Below are positions 46,466 to 55,424 of a stretch of DNA of 64,000 nucleotides, in pieces. This DNA is from Virgibacillus salexigens (GTDB lineage: Bacteria; Bacillota; Bacilli; Bacillales; Amphibacillaceae). The position numbers and the translations under genes were made by a program. The notes under the pieces were generated by a model. That model did no database searches and was not told the origin of the DNA. It saw nothing but the letters and a program-made list of their open reading frames with translations. The stretch covers positions 434,001 through 498,000 of the forward strand of contig NZ_BNEO01000001.1 of assembly GCF_014905415.1 (NCBI RefSeq). The letters run 5' to 3'. Positions within the stretch are counted from its first letter, which is position 1. Each line of letters begins with the position of its first letter.

Positions 46466-47209
46466 TTAACCTTTGATAAATGCAATACATTTCTCGGCTA
46501 TTAATTCCTTATCATGATCTAAAGTTGCAACATGGTAACTAAGCTCTAAAGACACAATAGAACGTTCTTTTGATGAAATAGATTGGTAGATTTCTTGAGA
46601 ATTTTCCGGAGGAACTACATGATCTACCGAAGATGCAAAGATCATGGCTGGTATGTTAATTATTGATAATTGTTCTCTTACTTTCTTGGTTAATGCAATA
46701 ATTTCTCCCATCGACTTAACAGGTGTTTGTTTATAAGCTAATTCTTCAACCCCATTTTTTTTGATATCAGAACCGATCCCATCTATAAAGCGGGTATTTG
46801 AGTTAATAAGCTCTTGATAATTTTTGATCATTTCTGGCATATGAATAGCCGCATTGATTGGCATAATTCCCTTTATCTCTGGATGGTGTTCAGCAAGATA
46901 AAGCGTTAATGTCCCTCCCATGGAAAGCCCCGTCACATAAACTTCCTTACATGTTTCTTGAAGTTTTGCTAATCCTTTTTCCACTGTTTGAATCCAATCC
47001 TGATAGGTTGCATTTTCCATATCTTCTGGCGATGTCCCATGTCCGATTAAACGTGGTCCAAAAACCGTAAAACCAGCATTAGCAAGTTGTTCACCAAGAA
47101 ATCGCATGCTTTGGGTAGAACCTGTAAATCCATGAATTACTAGCACCCCCGTTTGATTACCAGGAAAATAAAATTCTTTCGCACCCTCTATTACATTTTT
47201 CTCTGCCAC
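46466..47209 (-). CDS. Carboxylesterase, Est30/YvaK type
   Basis: 247 residues, alpha/beta hydrolase. The oxyanion motif HGFTGS is at 26-31, the nucleophile Ser96 in GLSMGG, the acid in FASSVDHVVPP and the His in LSYHVATLDHD. Close relatives hydrolyse short- to medium-chain carboxylic esters and lie beside rnr/smpB in many bacilli, which is not the case here. Start is a GTG behind GGAGGTG. A near-cre sequence lies about 30 bp upstream. Confidence 0.88.
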   Translation of the reverse strand: MAEKNVIEGAKEFYFPGNQTGVLVIHGFTGSTQSMRFLGEQLANAGFTVFGPRLIGHGTSPEDMENATYQDWIQTVEKGLAKLQETCKEVYVTGLSMGGTLTLYLAEHHPEIKGIMPINAAIHMPEMIKNYQELINSNTRFIDGIGSDIKKNGVEELAYKQTPVKSMGEIIALTKKVREQLSIINIPAMIFASSVDHVVPPENSQEIYQSISSKERSIVSLELSYHVATLDHDKELIAEKCIAFIKG

Positions 47210-47706
47210 GAATTAACACCTCCATCAAATACAATAATATTGTAAGCGCTTCATTTTTTTATAAAAAAATGAAAGTGATTTATAGGATCACTTTGTGCTT
47301 ATATGTATTAATCAGCATCTAATATAGATGTCTTTGTTCCTTTTATATTACCACTAAGCAAAACTGGTGGCAAGACTTCTCAATTCTCCATTTGTTTAGG
47401 CTACAGCTAAAACAGCATTGATGATGGTTTTTTAAAATCACAGTAGAGCCTGAAGCAAATGGTACATCCATTTATCATGAGTTTCGTAAGACATCAAATC
47501 GGTACATTAATGGAATAAACTGACACAATTCAGCTAGCATATAGGCAGCCCAAAATCCACATTTCCATCTGACTCCATCGGTGGAACAATTTGTTTGGCC
47601 GTTTGGTTCCTAGCCTATAATTCTTGTTGTCTACAATTAATATGAGGTCAGAAATGCAATTGCCTTATTTATCAGAGTGTTACTTCTACCATACATCCTC
47701 TAATCA
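47210..47706. other. Intergenic region with near-cre site
   Basis: About 500 bp with no convincing gene. TTGTAAGCGCTTCAT around 47239-47253 resembles a cre but misses one fixed base. Scraps of translated sequence on the minus strand have several stops and no ribosome site, so it may hold decayed coding DNA. Confidence 0.4.
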
Positions 47707-47751
47707 AAAAGACACCACGGATTCAACAAAATGGTTATGGTGGTGTCTTTT
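47707..47751. terminator. Terminator after the lactonase gene
   Basis: AAAAGACACCAC (47707-47718) pairs with GTGGTGTCTTTT (47740-47751) perfectly; both strands end in T-rich runs. It stands just past the lactonase stop. Confidence 0.8.
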
Positions 47752-47767
47752 CTCTGAGATTAATTCA

Positions 47768-48799
47768 TTAATTCATAAATTTCACACAAACAACTTCTGG
47801 CACCTCGACTTCACTGTCTTGTTTTGTTAATTTGCCAGTTGTTTTATCCCGAGCAAATAATACGAGATTTCCACTATGTTGATTCGATGCAACGATAAAC
47901 GATTCACTTGGATCTAAAACGAAATCACGTGGCCACTCTCCGCCAGTAGCTGTCCATTCAACCAATGCTAACTGATCGTTTTTTTCCTCTACTTGGAAGA
48001 CCGCAATACTATTATGTCCACGATTCCCCGTGTAAACAAACTTTCCATCAGATGAAATGTGAATAGCACTTGCATCATTTGTATCTGTAAAATCCTCTGG
48101 TTTCGCAAGGATTGTTTGTTTTTCTGTAAACCTACCTTCGCTTGCATGATAATCAAGTACAATGACTTCTGAACTTAATTCTGTCAGAACGTAGGCTGTG
48201 TTCCCATTTGGGTGGAATACAATATGACGAGGACCACTGCCTGGTTTCGTATGTAATGTTTGATGTCGAACCAATTTATCGTTTTCCACACGATACGTGA
48301 CGACCTCATCTGTACCTAAGTCACATACGACAACATAACTCCCATCAGGAGTAAATCCAGCAAAGTGGACATGGGATTTTTCCTGTCGTTCATGTGGACC
48401 GTTCCCTTCATGCGTTACAAATGAGCCAGTTTCTATCTTGCCACTTGTATGAAGAGCATGGATAGCAACTTCACCTTTGTGATAATTCCCTGATACCACT
48501 TTTCCATCATGAACACTGACATGACATGGCGCTCTTCCCTCTAGAAGCTGTTCATTTAGTTTGTTTAGTTCCGCTTCTCCATCTATTTGATAAGCATATA
48601 CACCTCCCAAATCGCCGTCCTGACCAACAGCAAATAAGAAACGGTTATCATCGCTAATGGTTACATATGTAGGACTACCAACAGTAGCAACAGCTTTTAC
48701 TGCATGTAATACTTGTTCTTGGGTATCCAGCTCAAAACGATAGATTCCTTTGCTATTTTCCCTTGTATAGGTTCCTGCAAATCCAATATAGTTTGTCAT
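47768..48799 (-). CDS. pgl: 6-phosphogluconolactonase, seven-bladed beta-propeller type
   Basis: 343 residues, lactonase family (B. subtilis Pgl, formerly YkgB). The repeated blade pattern is visible (VTISDDNRFLFAVGQDG, FAGFTPDGSYVVVCDLGTD, IVFHPNGNTAYVLTELSSE, IHISSDGKFVYTGNRGHNSI), and the conserved HVHFAGF and GPRHIVFHP segments are present. It hydrolyses 6-phosphogluconolactone in the pentose phosphate route, in the cytosol. Monocistronic with its own terminator. Related propellers act on other lactones, so the substrate is probable rather than certain. Confidence 0.85.
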   Translation of the reverse strand: MTNYIGFAGTYTRENSKGIYRFELDTQEQVLHAVKAVATVGSPTYVTISDDNRFLFAVGQDGDLGGVYAYQIDGEAELNKLNEQLLEGRAPCHVSVHDGKVVSGNYHKGEVAIHALHTSGKIETGSFVTHEGNGPHERQEKSHVHFAGFTPDGSYVVVCDLGTDEVVTYRVENDKLVRHQTLHTKPGSGPRHIVFHPNGNTAYVLTELSSEVIVLDYHASEGRFTEKQTILAKPEDFTDTNDASAIHISSDGKFVYTGNRGHNSIAVFQVEEKNDQLALVEWTATGGEWPRDFVLDPSESFIVASNQHSGNLVLFARDKTTGKLTKQDSEVEVPEVVCVKFMN

Positions 48800-48906
48800 T
48801 CTACCCTTCCCTTTCCATATACTGAAATACTATATAGCTAGAATTGTACGTTTAAATAGGTGAAATGTAAACCTCGACACTTCCTTTTCGATCAATATGT
48901 AAAGTG

Positions 48907-48927
48907 CCCGAGATAATTTATCTCGGG
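48907..48927 (-). terminator. Hairpin after the CocE-type hydrolase gene
   Basis: CCCGAGAT (48907-48914) pairs with ATCTCGGG (48920-48927); flanking GTG/CAC add pairs. No long T run on the minus strand, so strength is uncertain. Confidence 0.5.
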
Positions 48928-48935
48928 ACACGATT

Positions 48936-50978
48936 CTATATATAGTTCCTCTTTATTTCCTTATTCCATGTCTTGCTGAATATCTTTTCGCCGTTTTCAA
49001 ACGCTGACATGGTATTTGTTAAATAAAAGTTTGCTTCGTCGCTCGTCATTTCACTAAAAGTAATTAACTTAGTCTGCCAATCACCTCTGCCAACTTTTAG
49101 TTCCCATTCACAAGAAGCCGTTGCCGATAAGGGATCGTTTTCTTTAATCATATAGGTATTTTTATTTTTACTTCCATACTCTAAACCATTGGTTACTAAT
49201 TTCCGTTCCCCTTCATCGGAATAATCTTCTAATTTCCATGCTCCTGTCACTGTATCATGACTAACTTTTCTGCTTCGTTCTTCCATGCGTAATACTTTCT
49301 TTTCCATTACCTGAGCGATTTCAGGGGTTTCAAATCGTACCTGTTCATCGTTAGATTGCGCTTTTCTAATTGGTAATGAAAGCTTTGTATCCTCCCCAGT
49401 ATGCAGGGTCAGTGTAACAGCTTTCGGAGACGGCCATGCTGACGGCCAGTAAGCTGGTGAAACAGCTAACTCTAACCGATGTCCTTTAGGAATATGCTGA
49501 CCGATTGCATCTAGTTGTACCGAGACCTGATATTTTTCTCCTGGAATTAGCTTGTCAGGATACTCATGTGAATTGCGATGGGTTAAATTAAGTACACCCG
49601 AGCTAATTAGTGTGGATTCCCCAGTCGGTGCTTTATCACATAATCTTACTGCTAATAAAGCCTGTTCTTGATCTGATTCAATCGTAGCATGGAACATAGG
49701 GAACCCTAAGATTTCCATATTTTCTTCCATTGGCTCGGAGGTAAATACGGTTGTCATGCCATTTTCTAATCGTTGGTCTGAAGGAAGGTCTCCTGGTTGA
49801 CCAAACGGACAAAATACCCCTGCATAAAATCCATGCTGTTGAACACTTGGAACTGTTATGCTATCTTCATTAGCTGCTTCTGCAAGCTGCATATGGTTCG
49901 GATAAAAATTCTTCTTAGCGATACTCTTGGAAGGCCATTCTTCATCTGCCACCCATTTACCAGGACGCACATCATAACTTACTTTAGGAGGGGCACTATC
50001 TTGGATATAAGTGGTTAATTTAGGTTCATCCATGATGCCAGTATCATTTCCCTTTAACCAGTGATCCCACCAACGTAGGCACTCTTGCAGAAATCCAATT
50101 GCTGGTTCCGGTGTAGCAACCTCGGGATACTCATGAGCCCATGGTCCAATCAACCCTTTCGCATTTGGAAGACGCTCAATTAGGCGAAATACTGAATTGG
50201 TATAGCCATCCTGCCAGCCACTTACAGCAAACACAGGAATTTTAATATCGGAATAGTCTTCACAAACAGAACCATGTTTCCAATAATCATCTCTTACTTG
50301 GTGACTGACCCATTCTTCCACAAATGGAGGCGTATTCTCTAATCGATCCAACCAGTTTTCCTTCCAGCTCTCTCCTACTACCTTGGGGTCTTGTGGTCTA
50401 GCATTATAAACAAACATCGTTGACGCCCACCAAAGCATATCCGAAGCAAGCATCGTTCCTCCCTTGTAATGGACATCATCTGCATAGCGATCGTCCGTTG
50501 AACATAGCGTAATAATCGTTTTTAATGCCGGATGATTCCTCGCCGCTACTTGTAATCCACTAAATCCACCCCAGGATTTCCCAATCATTCCGACGGAACC
50601 AGTACTCCACGGTTGGTTTGAAATCCAATCCAAGACGTCTAAAGCATCATCCTGTTCTTGCTTTAAATACTCATCTAATAATATACCATCCGAATCACCA
50701 GATCCTCTTATATCTACTCGAATGCTCGCATAACCATGCCCAGCAAAATAAGGATGACGTATGGAATCTCTGATTGCAGTAAAATCATTTTTTCGGTATG
50801 GAATATATTCCAAAATCGCAGGTACGGGGTTCTCTTCGGCATCCACAGGCAGCCAGATGGTGGCCGCAAGTTTCTTTCCATCTGACATCGGTATCCAAAT
50901 ATGGTCAACTTTCTTTATTTCACGTGGATAATCTGTTTTAATTCTCCGCTCCTCTGAGTCTCTAACATTAAATACCAA
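48936..50978 (-). CDS. CocE/NonD-family (S15) acyl hydrolase
   Basis: 680 residues. The alpha/beta-hydrolase core has nucleophile Ser135 in MIGKSWGGFSG, the Asp in AVSGWQDGYTNS and the His in GPWAHEYPE. A C-terminal jelly-roll (X-Pro dipeptidyl-peptidase C-terminal type) covers about 370-660. No signal peptide, so cytosolic. The family includes cocaine esterase, glutaryl-7-ACA acylase and X-Pro peptidases. Start is TTG behind AAGGAAG. It follows tetR (27 bp) and a BCCT carrier gene, which suggests it cleaves an ester or amide of a quaternary-amine compound imported by that carrier. Confidence 0.87.
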   Translation of the reverse strand: MVFNVRDSEERRIKTDYPREIKKVDHIWIPMSDGKKLAATIWLPVDAEENPVPAILEYIPYRKNDFTAIRDSIRHPYFAGHGYASIRVDIRGSGDSDGILLDEYLKQEQDDALDVLDWISNQPWSTGSVGMIGKSWGGFSGLQVAARNHPALKTIITLCSTDDRYADDVHYKGGTMLASDMLWWASTMFVYNARPQDPKVVGESWKENWLDRLENTPPFVEEWVSHQVRDDYWKHGSVCEDYSDIKIPVFAVSGWQDGYTNSVFRLIERLPNAKGLIGPWAHEYPEVATPEPAIGFLQECLRWWDHWLKGNDTGIMDEPKLTTYIQDSAPPKVSYDVRPGKWVADEEWPSKSIAKKNFYPNHMQLAEAANEDSITVPSVQQHGFYAGVFCPFGQPGDLPSDQRLENGMTTVFTSEPMEENMEILGFPMFHATIESDQEQALLAVRLCDKAPTGESTLISSGVLNLTHRNSHEYPDKLIPGEKYQVSVQLDAIGQHIPKGHRLELAVSPAYWPSAWPSPKAVTLTLHTGEDTKLSLPIRKAQSNDEQVRFETPEIAQVMEKKVLRMEERSRKVSHDTVTGAWKLEDYSDEGERKLVTNGLEYGSKNKNTYMIKENDPLSATASCEWELKVGRGDWQTKLITFSEMTSDEANFYLTNTMSAFENGEKIFSKTWNKEIKRNYI

Positions 50979-51005
50979 GCTTATCTTCCTTTCTTGTGTT
51001 GCAAC

Positions 51006-51698
51006 TTAATTTCCTAAAAAACGATAATTTATTTTCACTCTTTTATCTGGCTTAACAGTTCTCATTACGCTTTCATACACATAACATATTGTCCGTTCCA
51101 CTGCTTGTTCCTTAGAGTAGTTACGTCGATGATTCATGAATGTACTCATCATTCCTTTCCAAACCATTAACGTAACATCAGCAATATAATCAATGTCTTC
51201 ACGATCAATAAATTCTTCTTCCACTGCATTTTCGATATATAATGCGCTTCGTTTGGAGAAATTCTGTTCCATAATAATGGATTTAATCTGCTCAGGTAAT
51301 CCAATAAGATCATCTTCGTATATACTATAATAGTCTTCCAACAGATCCTCAGGTATTGCTCCCAAATTATCCATAAAAAGAATAGCGTAGATTTCTGGCT
51401 GCTCAAAGGAATGCTTACAAAAGCATTCCCATGAATATAGCCATTTTTCTACAGTATTATTGCCTTTTTCCATATATGCTGGTAGTTCTTCTATATAAGT
51501 TGTTGTAAATCGCATGGCTGCAAAGAATACGAGATGAGATAAATCCTTAAAATAGTTATATGCTGTAGAACTTGTATATCCAGCGCGATCTGCGATTTTT
51601 CGTATAGTTATATTGTCAATTCCTTCTTCTTCAATAATTTCCGCAGCAGCATCGAGAAAATAACGCCACATACGTGCACGTTGTATTTTCTTTTTCAT
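51006..51698 (-). CDS. TetR-family regulator
   Basis: 230 residues. The N-terminal helix-turn-helix reads AAEIIEEEGIDNITIRKIAD, then AGYTSSTAYNYFKDL; the rest is an all-helical ligand domain. GAGGAGG precedes the ATG. It is sandwiched between the BCCT carrier and the CocE-type hydrolase genes on one strand. Tandem palindromic boxes 37-70 bp before the BCCT start are its probable binding site, and the hydrolase substrate or product its probable ligand. Confidence 0.87.
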   Translation of the reverse strand: MKKKIQRARMWRYFLDAAAEIIEEEGIDNITIRKIADRAGYTSSTAYNYFKDLSHLVFFAAMRFTTTYIEELPAYMEKGNNTVEKWLYSWECFCKHSFEQPEIYAILFMDNLGAIPEDLLEDYYSIYEDDLIGLPEQIKSIIMEQNFSKRSALYIENAVEEEFIDREDIDYIADVTLMVWKGMMSTFMNHRRNYSKEQAVERTICYVYESVMRTVKPDKRVKINYRFLGN

Positions 51699-51722
51699 TT
51701 AACTGCCTCCTCACTTGAACAT

Positions 51723-53249
51723 TTACGAACGACGTTTCTTCACATATACATGTTGATCTTCATTCTGTCTCAACCATCTTACCAAAGATATAGACAATAG
51801 AATATACATGATTAAAATCGGAACAGAGACTAAAACAGATGATGTTTGTACGACACTAAGCCCACCTGCAATGGTTAAACTAATTGCTAATGCTGATAGT
51901 AGTATTCCCCATAATAATCGATGCCAGCGTGCTGGCTCAGCATTACTGTACAATTCTTTTGTTGCAACACTAGCAATGACATAGCTTGCAGAATCGAGCG
52001 AAGTTGCTAAGAAAATAAAACCTAAAACAACAAAGAAAATGGAAACAACGATAGGCATAGGGAGTGAGTTTAAGACCGCTACAATAACAGCTGGCTCACT
52101 CTGTTCTAAAATAGTAACTAAATCTACTTTTCCAGTTAATTGAAGATCCATCGTGTAACCACCAAAAACGCCGAAATAAAGCCAACTTCCTAATGCACCC
52201 CACATGAGCACATTAAATACTAACTCACGAATGGTTCTTCCTTTGGAAATACGAGCCACAAAAATTCCAATGAACGGGGCCGTCGCTGCAAACCATGCCC
52301 AATAAAAGACCGTCCATGCTTGAGGAAATCCTCCTTTTTCTATTGGATCCGTATACAGACTCATTCTCATAAAATTATCTAACATTAAACCAAGACTGTT
52401 TGTGAAATAGGATAGAATAAATAATGTTGGCCCAACAATGATCACAAATATCGCCAACCCCAATGCTAAATAGACATTCCAATCACTTAATTTACGTATC
52501 CCCTTATATAATCCAAAATAAGCACTTGAGCTAAAAATAACGGTCCAAATCAAAATAATAACAATATTTAAGCCTAATGATGGCTCTATCCCAATTAGAT
52601 TTCCGATTACTGCAGATACCATTGGGACACCAAGGCCTAGCGATGTTCCTAACCCGCCAATCATGCTCCAAATTACTAATATATCAATAATTTTTCCGAT
52701 AATTCCATCTGCATGCTTTCCAAGCACACCTCGGCAAGCCGCACTGATGCGAAGCGAACGCTCTTTTCTTACATAGAAGCTATAAGCCATTACGACGGCT
52801 GGCAATGCGTATAGTGCCCATGCAGAAATACCCCAGTGAAATAGCCCATAGCTGACTGCATATTCAGCAGCAGTAGTGGATTCGCTTTCGATGCCAAATG
52901 GAGGACCCGTATAATAATAAAGTGGTTCGACAATCGACCAAAACATGATACTGGTACCCATACTTGCACAAAAGAGCATACCTCCCCAGCTAAACCGAGA
53001 AAACTCGGGTTTATCATCTATATCCCCTAGTTTCACTCTTCCATATTTACCCAACATCAACCATGCCAAAATAATAAATAAACCGATCGTTAAGAACTCA
53101 AACGCCCAATCTAAACGATGTGTAATATCAGTCATGAGGCTTTCCACTACTGGACCAGCGGATTCTTTAAAAATAACTAAGAATAAGGTTGCAACTATAA
53201 CTACCAATAAAGATGGCCAAAAAATAATTTGATCTACTTTTACTCTCAT
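51723..53249 (-). CDS. BCCT-family betaine/carnitine/choline transporter
   Basis: 508 residues, 12 membrane helices. The family signature is clear: FYWAWFAATAPFIGIFVARI followed by SKGRTIRELV, with ILAWLMLGKYGRVKLGD near the N-terminus and the aromatic quaternary-amine box region around WGISAWALYAL. It is sodium- or proton-coupled and imports trimethylammonium compounds. The C-terminal tail is short, unlike the osmosensing tail of BetP. Heading an operon with tetR and a hydrolase, it looks like a nutrient carrier rather than an osmolyte carrier. GGGAGGT precedes the ATG by about 11 bases. Confidence 0.9.
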   Translation of the reverse strand: MRVKVDQIIFWPSLLVVIVATLFLVIFKESAGPVVESLMTDITHRLDWAFEFLTIGLFIILAWLMLGKYGRVKLGDIDDKPEFSRFSWGGMLFCASMGTSIMFWSIVEPLYYYTGPPFGIESESTTAAEYAVSYGLFHWGISAWALYALPAVVMAYSFYVRKERSLRISAACRGVLGKHADGIIGKIIDILVIWSMIGGLGTSLGLGVPMVSAVIGNLIGIEPSLGLNIVIILIWTVIFSSSAYFGLYKGIRKLSDWNVYLALGLAIFVIIVGPTLFILSYFTNSLGLMLDNFMRMSLYTDPIEKGGFPQAWTVFYWAWFAATAPFIGIFVARISKGRTIRELVFNVLMWGALGSWLYFGVFGGYTMDLQLTGKVDLVTILEQSEPAVIVAVLNSLPMPIVVSIFFVVLGFIFLATSLDSASYVIASVATKELYSNAEPARWHRLLWGILLSALAISLTIAGGLSVVQTSSVLVSVPILIMYILLSISLVRWLRQNEDQHVYVKKRRS

Positions 53250-53285
53250 AACGTTTTTTACATACCTCCCCTTATTTATACATTT

Positions 53286-53319
53286 TATGAACGTGTTTTT
53301 TATATGAACATGTTCATAT
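53286..53319. promoter_or_regulatory. Tandem TetR operator-like boxes before the BCCT gene
   Basis: ATATGAACATGTTCATAT (53302-53319) is an 18-bp perfect palindrome. A second, half-conserved copy, TATGAACGTGTT, starts 17 bases away at 53286. This is the size and spacing of TetR sites bound by paired dimers. Confidence 0.6.
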
Positions 53320-53387
53320 TAACATAATAATAAAATATATCAACCGCTCCTAAATGGATTGAAAAATTCGTTTTAAAATTAAAAAAC

Positions 53388-53415
53388 CCCCTGGATAGTA
53401 ATTACTATCCAGGGG
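53388..53415 (-). terminator. Perfect 28-bp palindromic terminator
   Basis: CCCCTGGATAGTAA (53388-53401) pairs perfectly with 53402-53415; on the minus strand GGTTTTTTAATTTT follows. It stands right behind the stop of a TetR-like C-terminal scrap, so it probably served that lost gene. Confidence 0.75.
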
Positions 53416-53416
53416 A

Positions 53417-53494
53417 TTAGTGTTGTTTGTCCATTGCTCCATTTACCATAAAGTCAACATATTGTTGAATCATTTGATCTTTAAATAGAGTGAC
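53417..53494 (-). pseudogene. C-terminal scrap of a TetR-type regulator
   Basis: Twenty-five minus-strand codons end LFKDQMIQQYVDFMVNGAMD then a short tail and TAA. The form resembles the last helix of TetR proteins. A stop codon precedes it in frame and nothing upstream matches, so only the gene end survives, with its terminator. Confidence 0.35.
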
Positions 53495-53674
53495 CTAATC
53501 TCCCTTATGAATACGATAATGCGTATACATTTATAAACAAAAAACAGCAAAAAATACCTATTGAAAGAGAAGTCCAAGCTATTAAGACTTGTTTCATTCC
53601 ATCCGTTTCTAGTATTTAAGCACTCGAATAGCGCGCAGACTTTTAGCATTTTCCTTTACTGCTTCTTCCTCCTG
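53495..53674. other. Intergenic remainder
   Basis: About 180 bp between the TetR scrap and the next terminator. No reading frame, repeat or promoter that I can support. Confidence 0.4.
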
Positions 53675-53708
53675 AAAAAGCTATCGAATAATTCGATAGC
53701 TTTTTTTT
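53675..53708. terminator. Terminator of the S-box operon
   Basis: AAAAAGCTATCGAAT (53675-53689) pairs perfectly with ATTCGATAGCTTTTT (53691-53705), with T runs on both strands. It follows the small accessory gene on the minus strand. Confidence 0.85.
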
Positions 53709-53726
53709 ACCTTTAATTCGTTAAAC

Positions 53727-53828
53727 CTATCTATTTTTAAAATAACCTTTCCATAGCAAAATGCCAATTACAACTTGGAAAACGATAAATCCATATAACC
53801 AGACGGAAAGCATAGGATTTACAAACAT
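53727..53828 (-). CDS. 33-residue symporter small accessory protein
   Basis: An ATG at 53828 follows GAAGAGGTG and opens a 33-codon frame: MFVNPMLSVWLYGFIVFQVV then IGILLWKGYFKNR. It is one hydrophobic helix with a basic end. Peptides of this kind are commonly encoded right after SSS symporter genes in Bacillota. It lies 47 bp after the SSS stop and before the operon terminator, so it is almost certainly co-transcribed. Confidence 0.65.
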   Translation of the reverse strand: MFVNPMLSVWLYGFIVFQVVIGILLWKGYFKNR

Positions 53829-53875
53829 ATTAACACCTCTTCATGCTTTATGCCTTAGTAATACTAATACGAAAG

Positions 53876-55375
53876 TTACACAGTTGTTTTCTCTGCTTGA
53901 TCATAAGAATAGGTGTGACGATTTAAAAATGGTGCAGTAATGATAATTGTGAATATCCCAATGAAAGTTGCTACTGCTCCTGCTGACATGGTACTTGGAA
54001 TAATTCCTCCAAAATACAGAATGAGATAGGATAACACACCAACAGCCATAGAAATTTCAACTGCTCGTGCTGGCGCTTTTCTTTTTCCATAAATAGCATG
54101 TAAGATTGGTCCTAAAGTTCCTGCAGCTACACCAGAAATACCAATCCACATGACATCACCCATATAAGCAGGAGGTCTTACTACAATTAGAAAGGCAACT
54201 AACCCTATAATTGGAACAGTTACACGACTAATAATGAGAGCAATTCGCTCTGCCTTTTGGTTATCTACTTTAATTATTCCTCGTTTTACTAATACTTTTA
54301 GAAAAATATCATTGGCAAACACCGTTGAAATGGAAACAAATAGACCATCCGTTGTAGACATTGCAGCTGCCAGTATAACAACACCAAATATAGCCACAAT
54401 AATAGCCGGAAATGCCCAGACAATATATTCCATTAATGCTACATCCGCGCTAACTACCGTATCCCCTAATGCAGCACGACTATAGATGCCACCAAATAAA
54501 ACAACAAGTGAAAATATACTAGCCACAATGTACGTGACAATCATCTTTCCTAGATCTTTCTCATTCTTCAACCCTAACACTTTATTAAACAAATGAGGGG
54601 CAGAAGCGAATGCCCACTGAATCACGATGGCACCTACCACAACACCAATTGAATAAAAATGCGTCGATTCTGGGTTAAAAATACGCACCAAATTTTCATT
54701 TTGATTTGCTAAATTCGACGTAATTCCACTAAATGTTGCTGTTATACTGCCTTCCCAAAAAATAACGATCCCCGATACAAATATAAATAGACCGCCAATT
54801 CCCATCATCACTGCTTGAACAGCGTCCGTGTAAATATCAGCAAATGCCCCTCCAGCGAAGACATACAGAATAACAATAGCTGCAATTACAATTAAACCTG
54901 TGGTATAAGGGATATGTAATAAATATTCAAATATACGGGCACCTGCGACGAATTGCCCAGCAATATAAAATACATTAAATAATAATATAATCCCCGTACC
55001 TACTCGTAATATATCACTCTTATAAAAATCACCGAGCCAATCAGGAAGTGACAGTGATTTTTGTCCATTATTTAACTTCCTTACTCTTTTCGCTACCATA
55101 ATTACACCAATTGGGCCACCACCAATCATTGCCAAAAACAGCCAAAGGTTAGATAATCCCCAGTCATGCGACCAGCCTGGATAACCGAGAAACGTAGCGG
55201 CACTTAAATAAGTTGCTGTGAAGGACAGACCAAGCACATAAGGACCAAGATTCCCCCCACCAATCGCAAAATCCCTCACATTCTTGGTTTTTTTTGAACT
55301 GACCAAGCCAAGCAAAAACATCACAACTAAAAAAATAGTAAAACCGATCCATGTATAGATCGTAACTGTACTCAT
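53876..55375 (-). CDS. Sodium:solute symporter (SSS family)
   Basis: 499 residues, 13 membrane helices. Family blocks: VRDFAIGGGNLGPYVLGLSF, then TATYLSAATFLGYPGWSHDW, and the helix with the sodium-site Ser/Thr, VVILAAAMSTTDGLFVSIST. About 49 bp after the LLM monooxygenase stop, in the S-box operon. The context implies import of an organosulfur compound or of its sulfur-free product. It differs from the PanF-like symporter at 40.7 kb in having its small partner downstream. AAAGGAGG precedes the ATG. Confidence 0.88.
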   Translation of the reverse strand: MSTVTIYTWIGFTIFLVVMFLLGLVSSKKTKNVRDFAIGGGNLGPYVLGLSFTATYLSAATFLGYPGWSHDWGLSNLWLFLAMIGGGPIGVIMVAKRVRKLNNGQKSLSLPDWLGDFYKSDILRVGTGIILLFNVFYIAGQFVAGARIFEYLLHIPYTTGLIVIAAIVILYVFAGGAFADIYTDAVQAVMMGIGGLFIFVSGIVIFWEGSITATFSGITSNLANQNENLVRIFNPESTHFYSIGVVVGAIVIQWAFASAPHLFNKVLGLKNEKDLGKMIVTYIVASIFSLVVLFGGIYSRAALGDTVVSADVALMEYIVWAFPAIIVAIFGVVILAAAMSTTDGLFVSISTVFANDIFLKVLVKRGIIKVDNQKAERIALIISRVTVPIIGLVAFLIVVRPPAYMGDVMWIGISGVAAGTLGPILHAIYGKRKAPARAVEISMAVGVLSYLILYFGGIIPSTMSAGAVATFIGIFTIIITAPFLNRHTYSYDQAEKTTV

Positions 55376-55424
55376 CTCTGTCCCTCCTTTCTCACGGTGC
55401 TTTATTTAATTCATTCGCACAGTT

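Noticed and set aside
47239-47253. Possible cre site before the carboxylesterase gene
   Set aside because: It misses one fixed base of the consensus; kept only as a note, not called as a site.
47624-47830. 68-codon plus-strand frame
   Set aside because: It runs through a perfect terminator hairpin and into the end of the lactonase gene, with no ribosome site.
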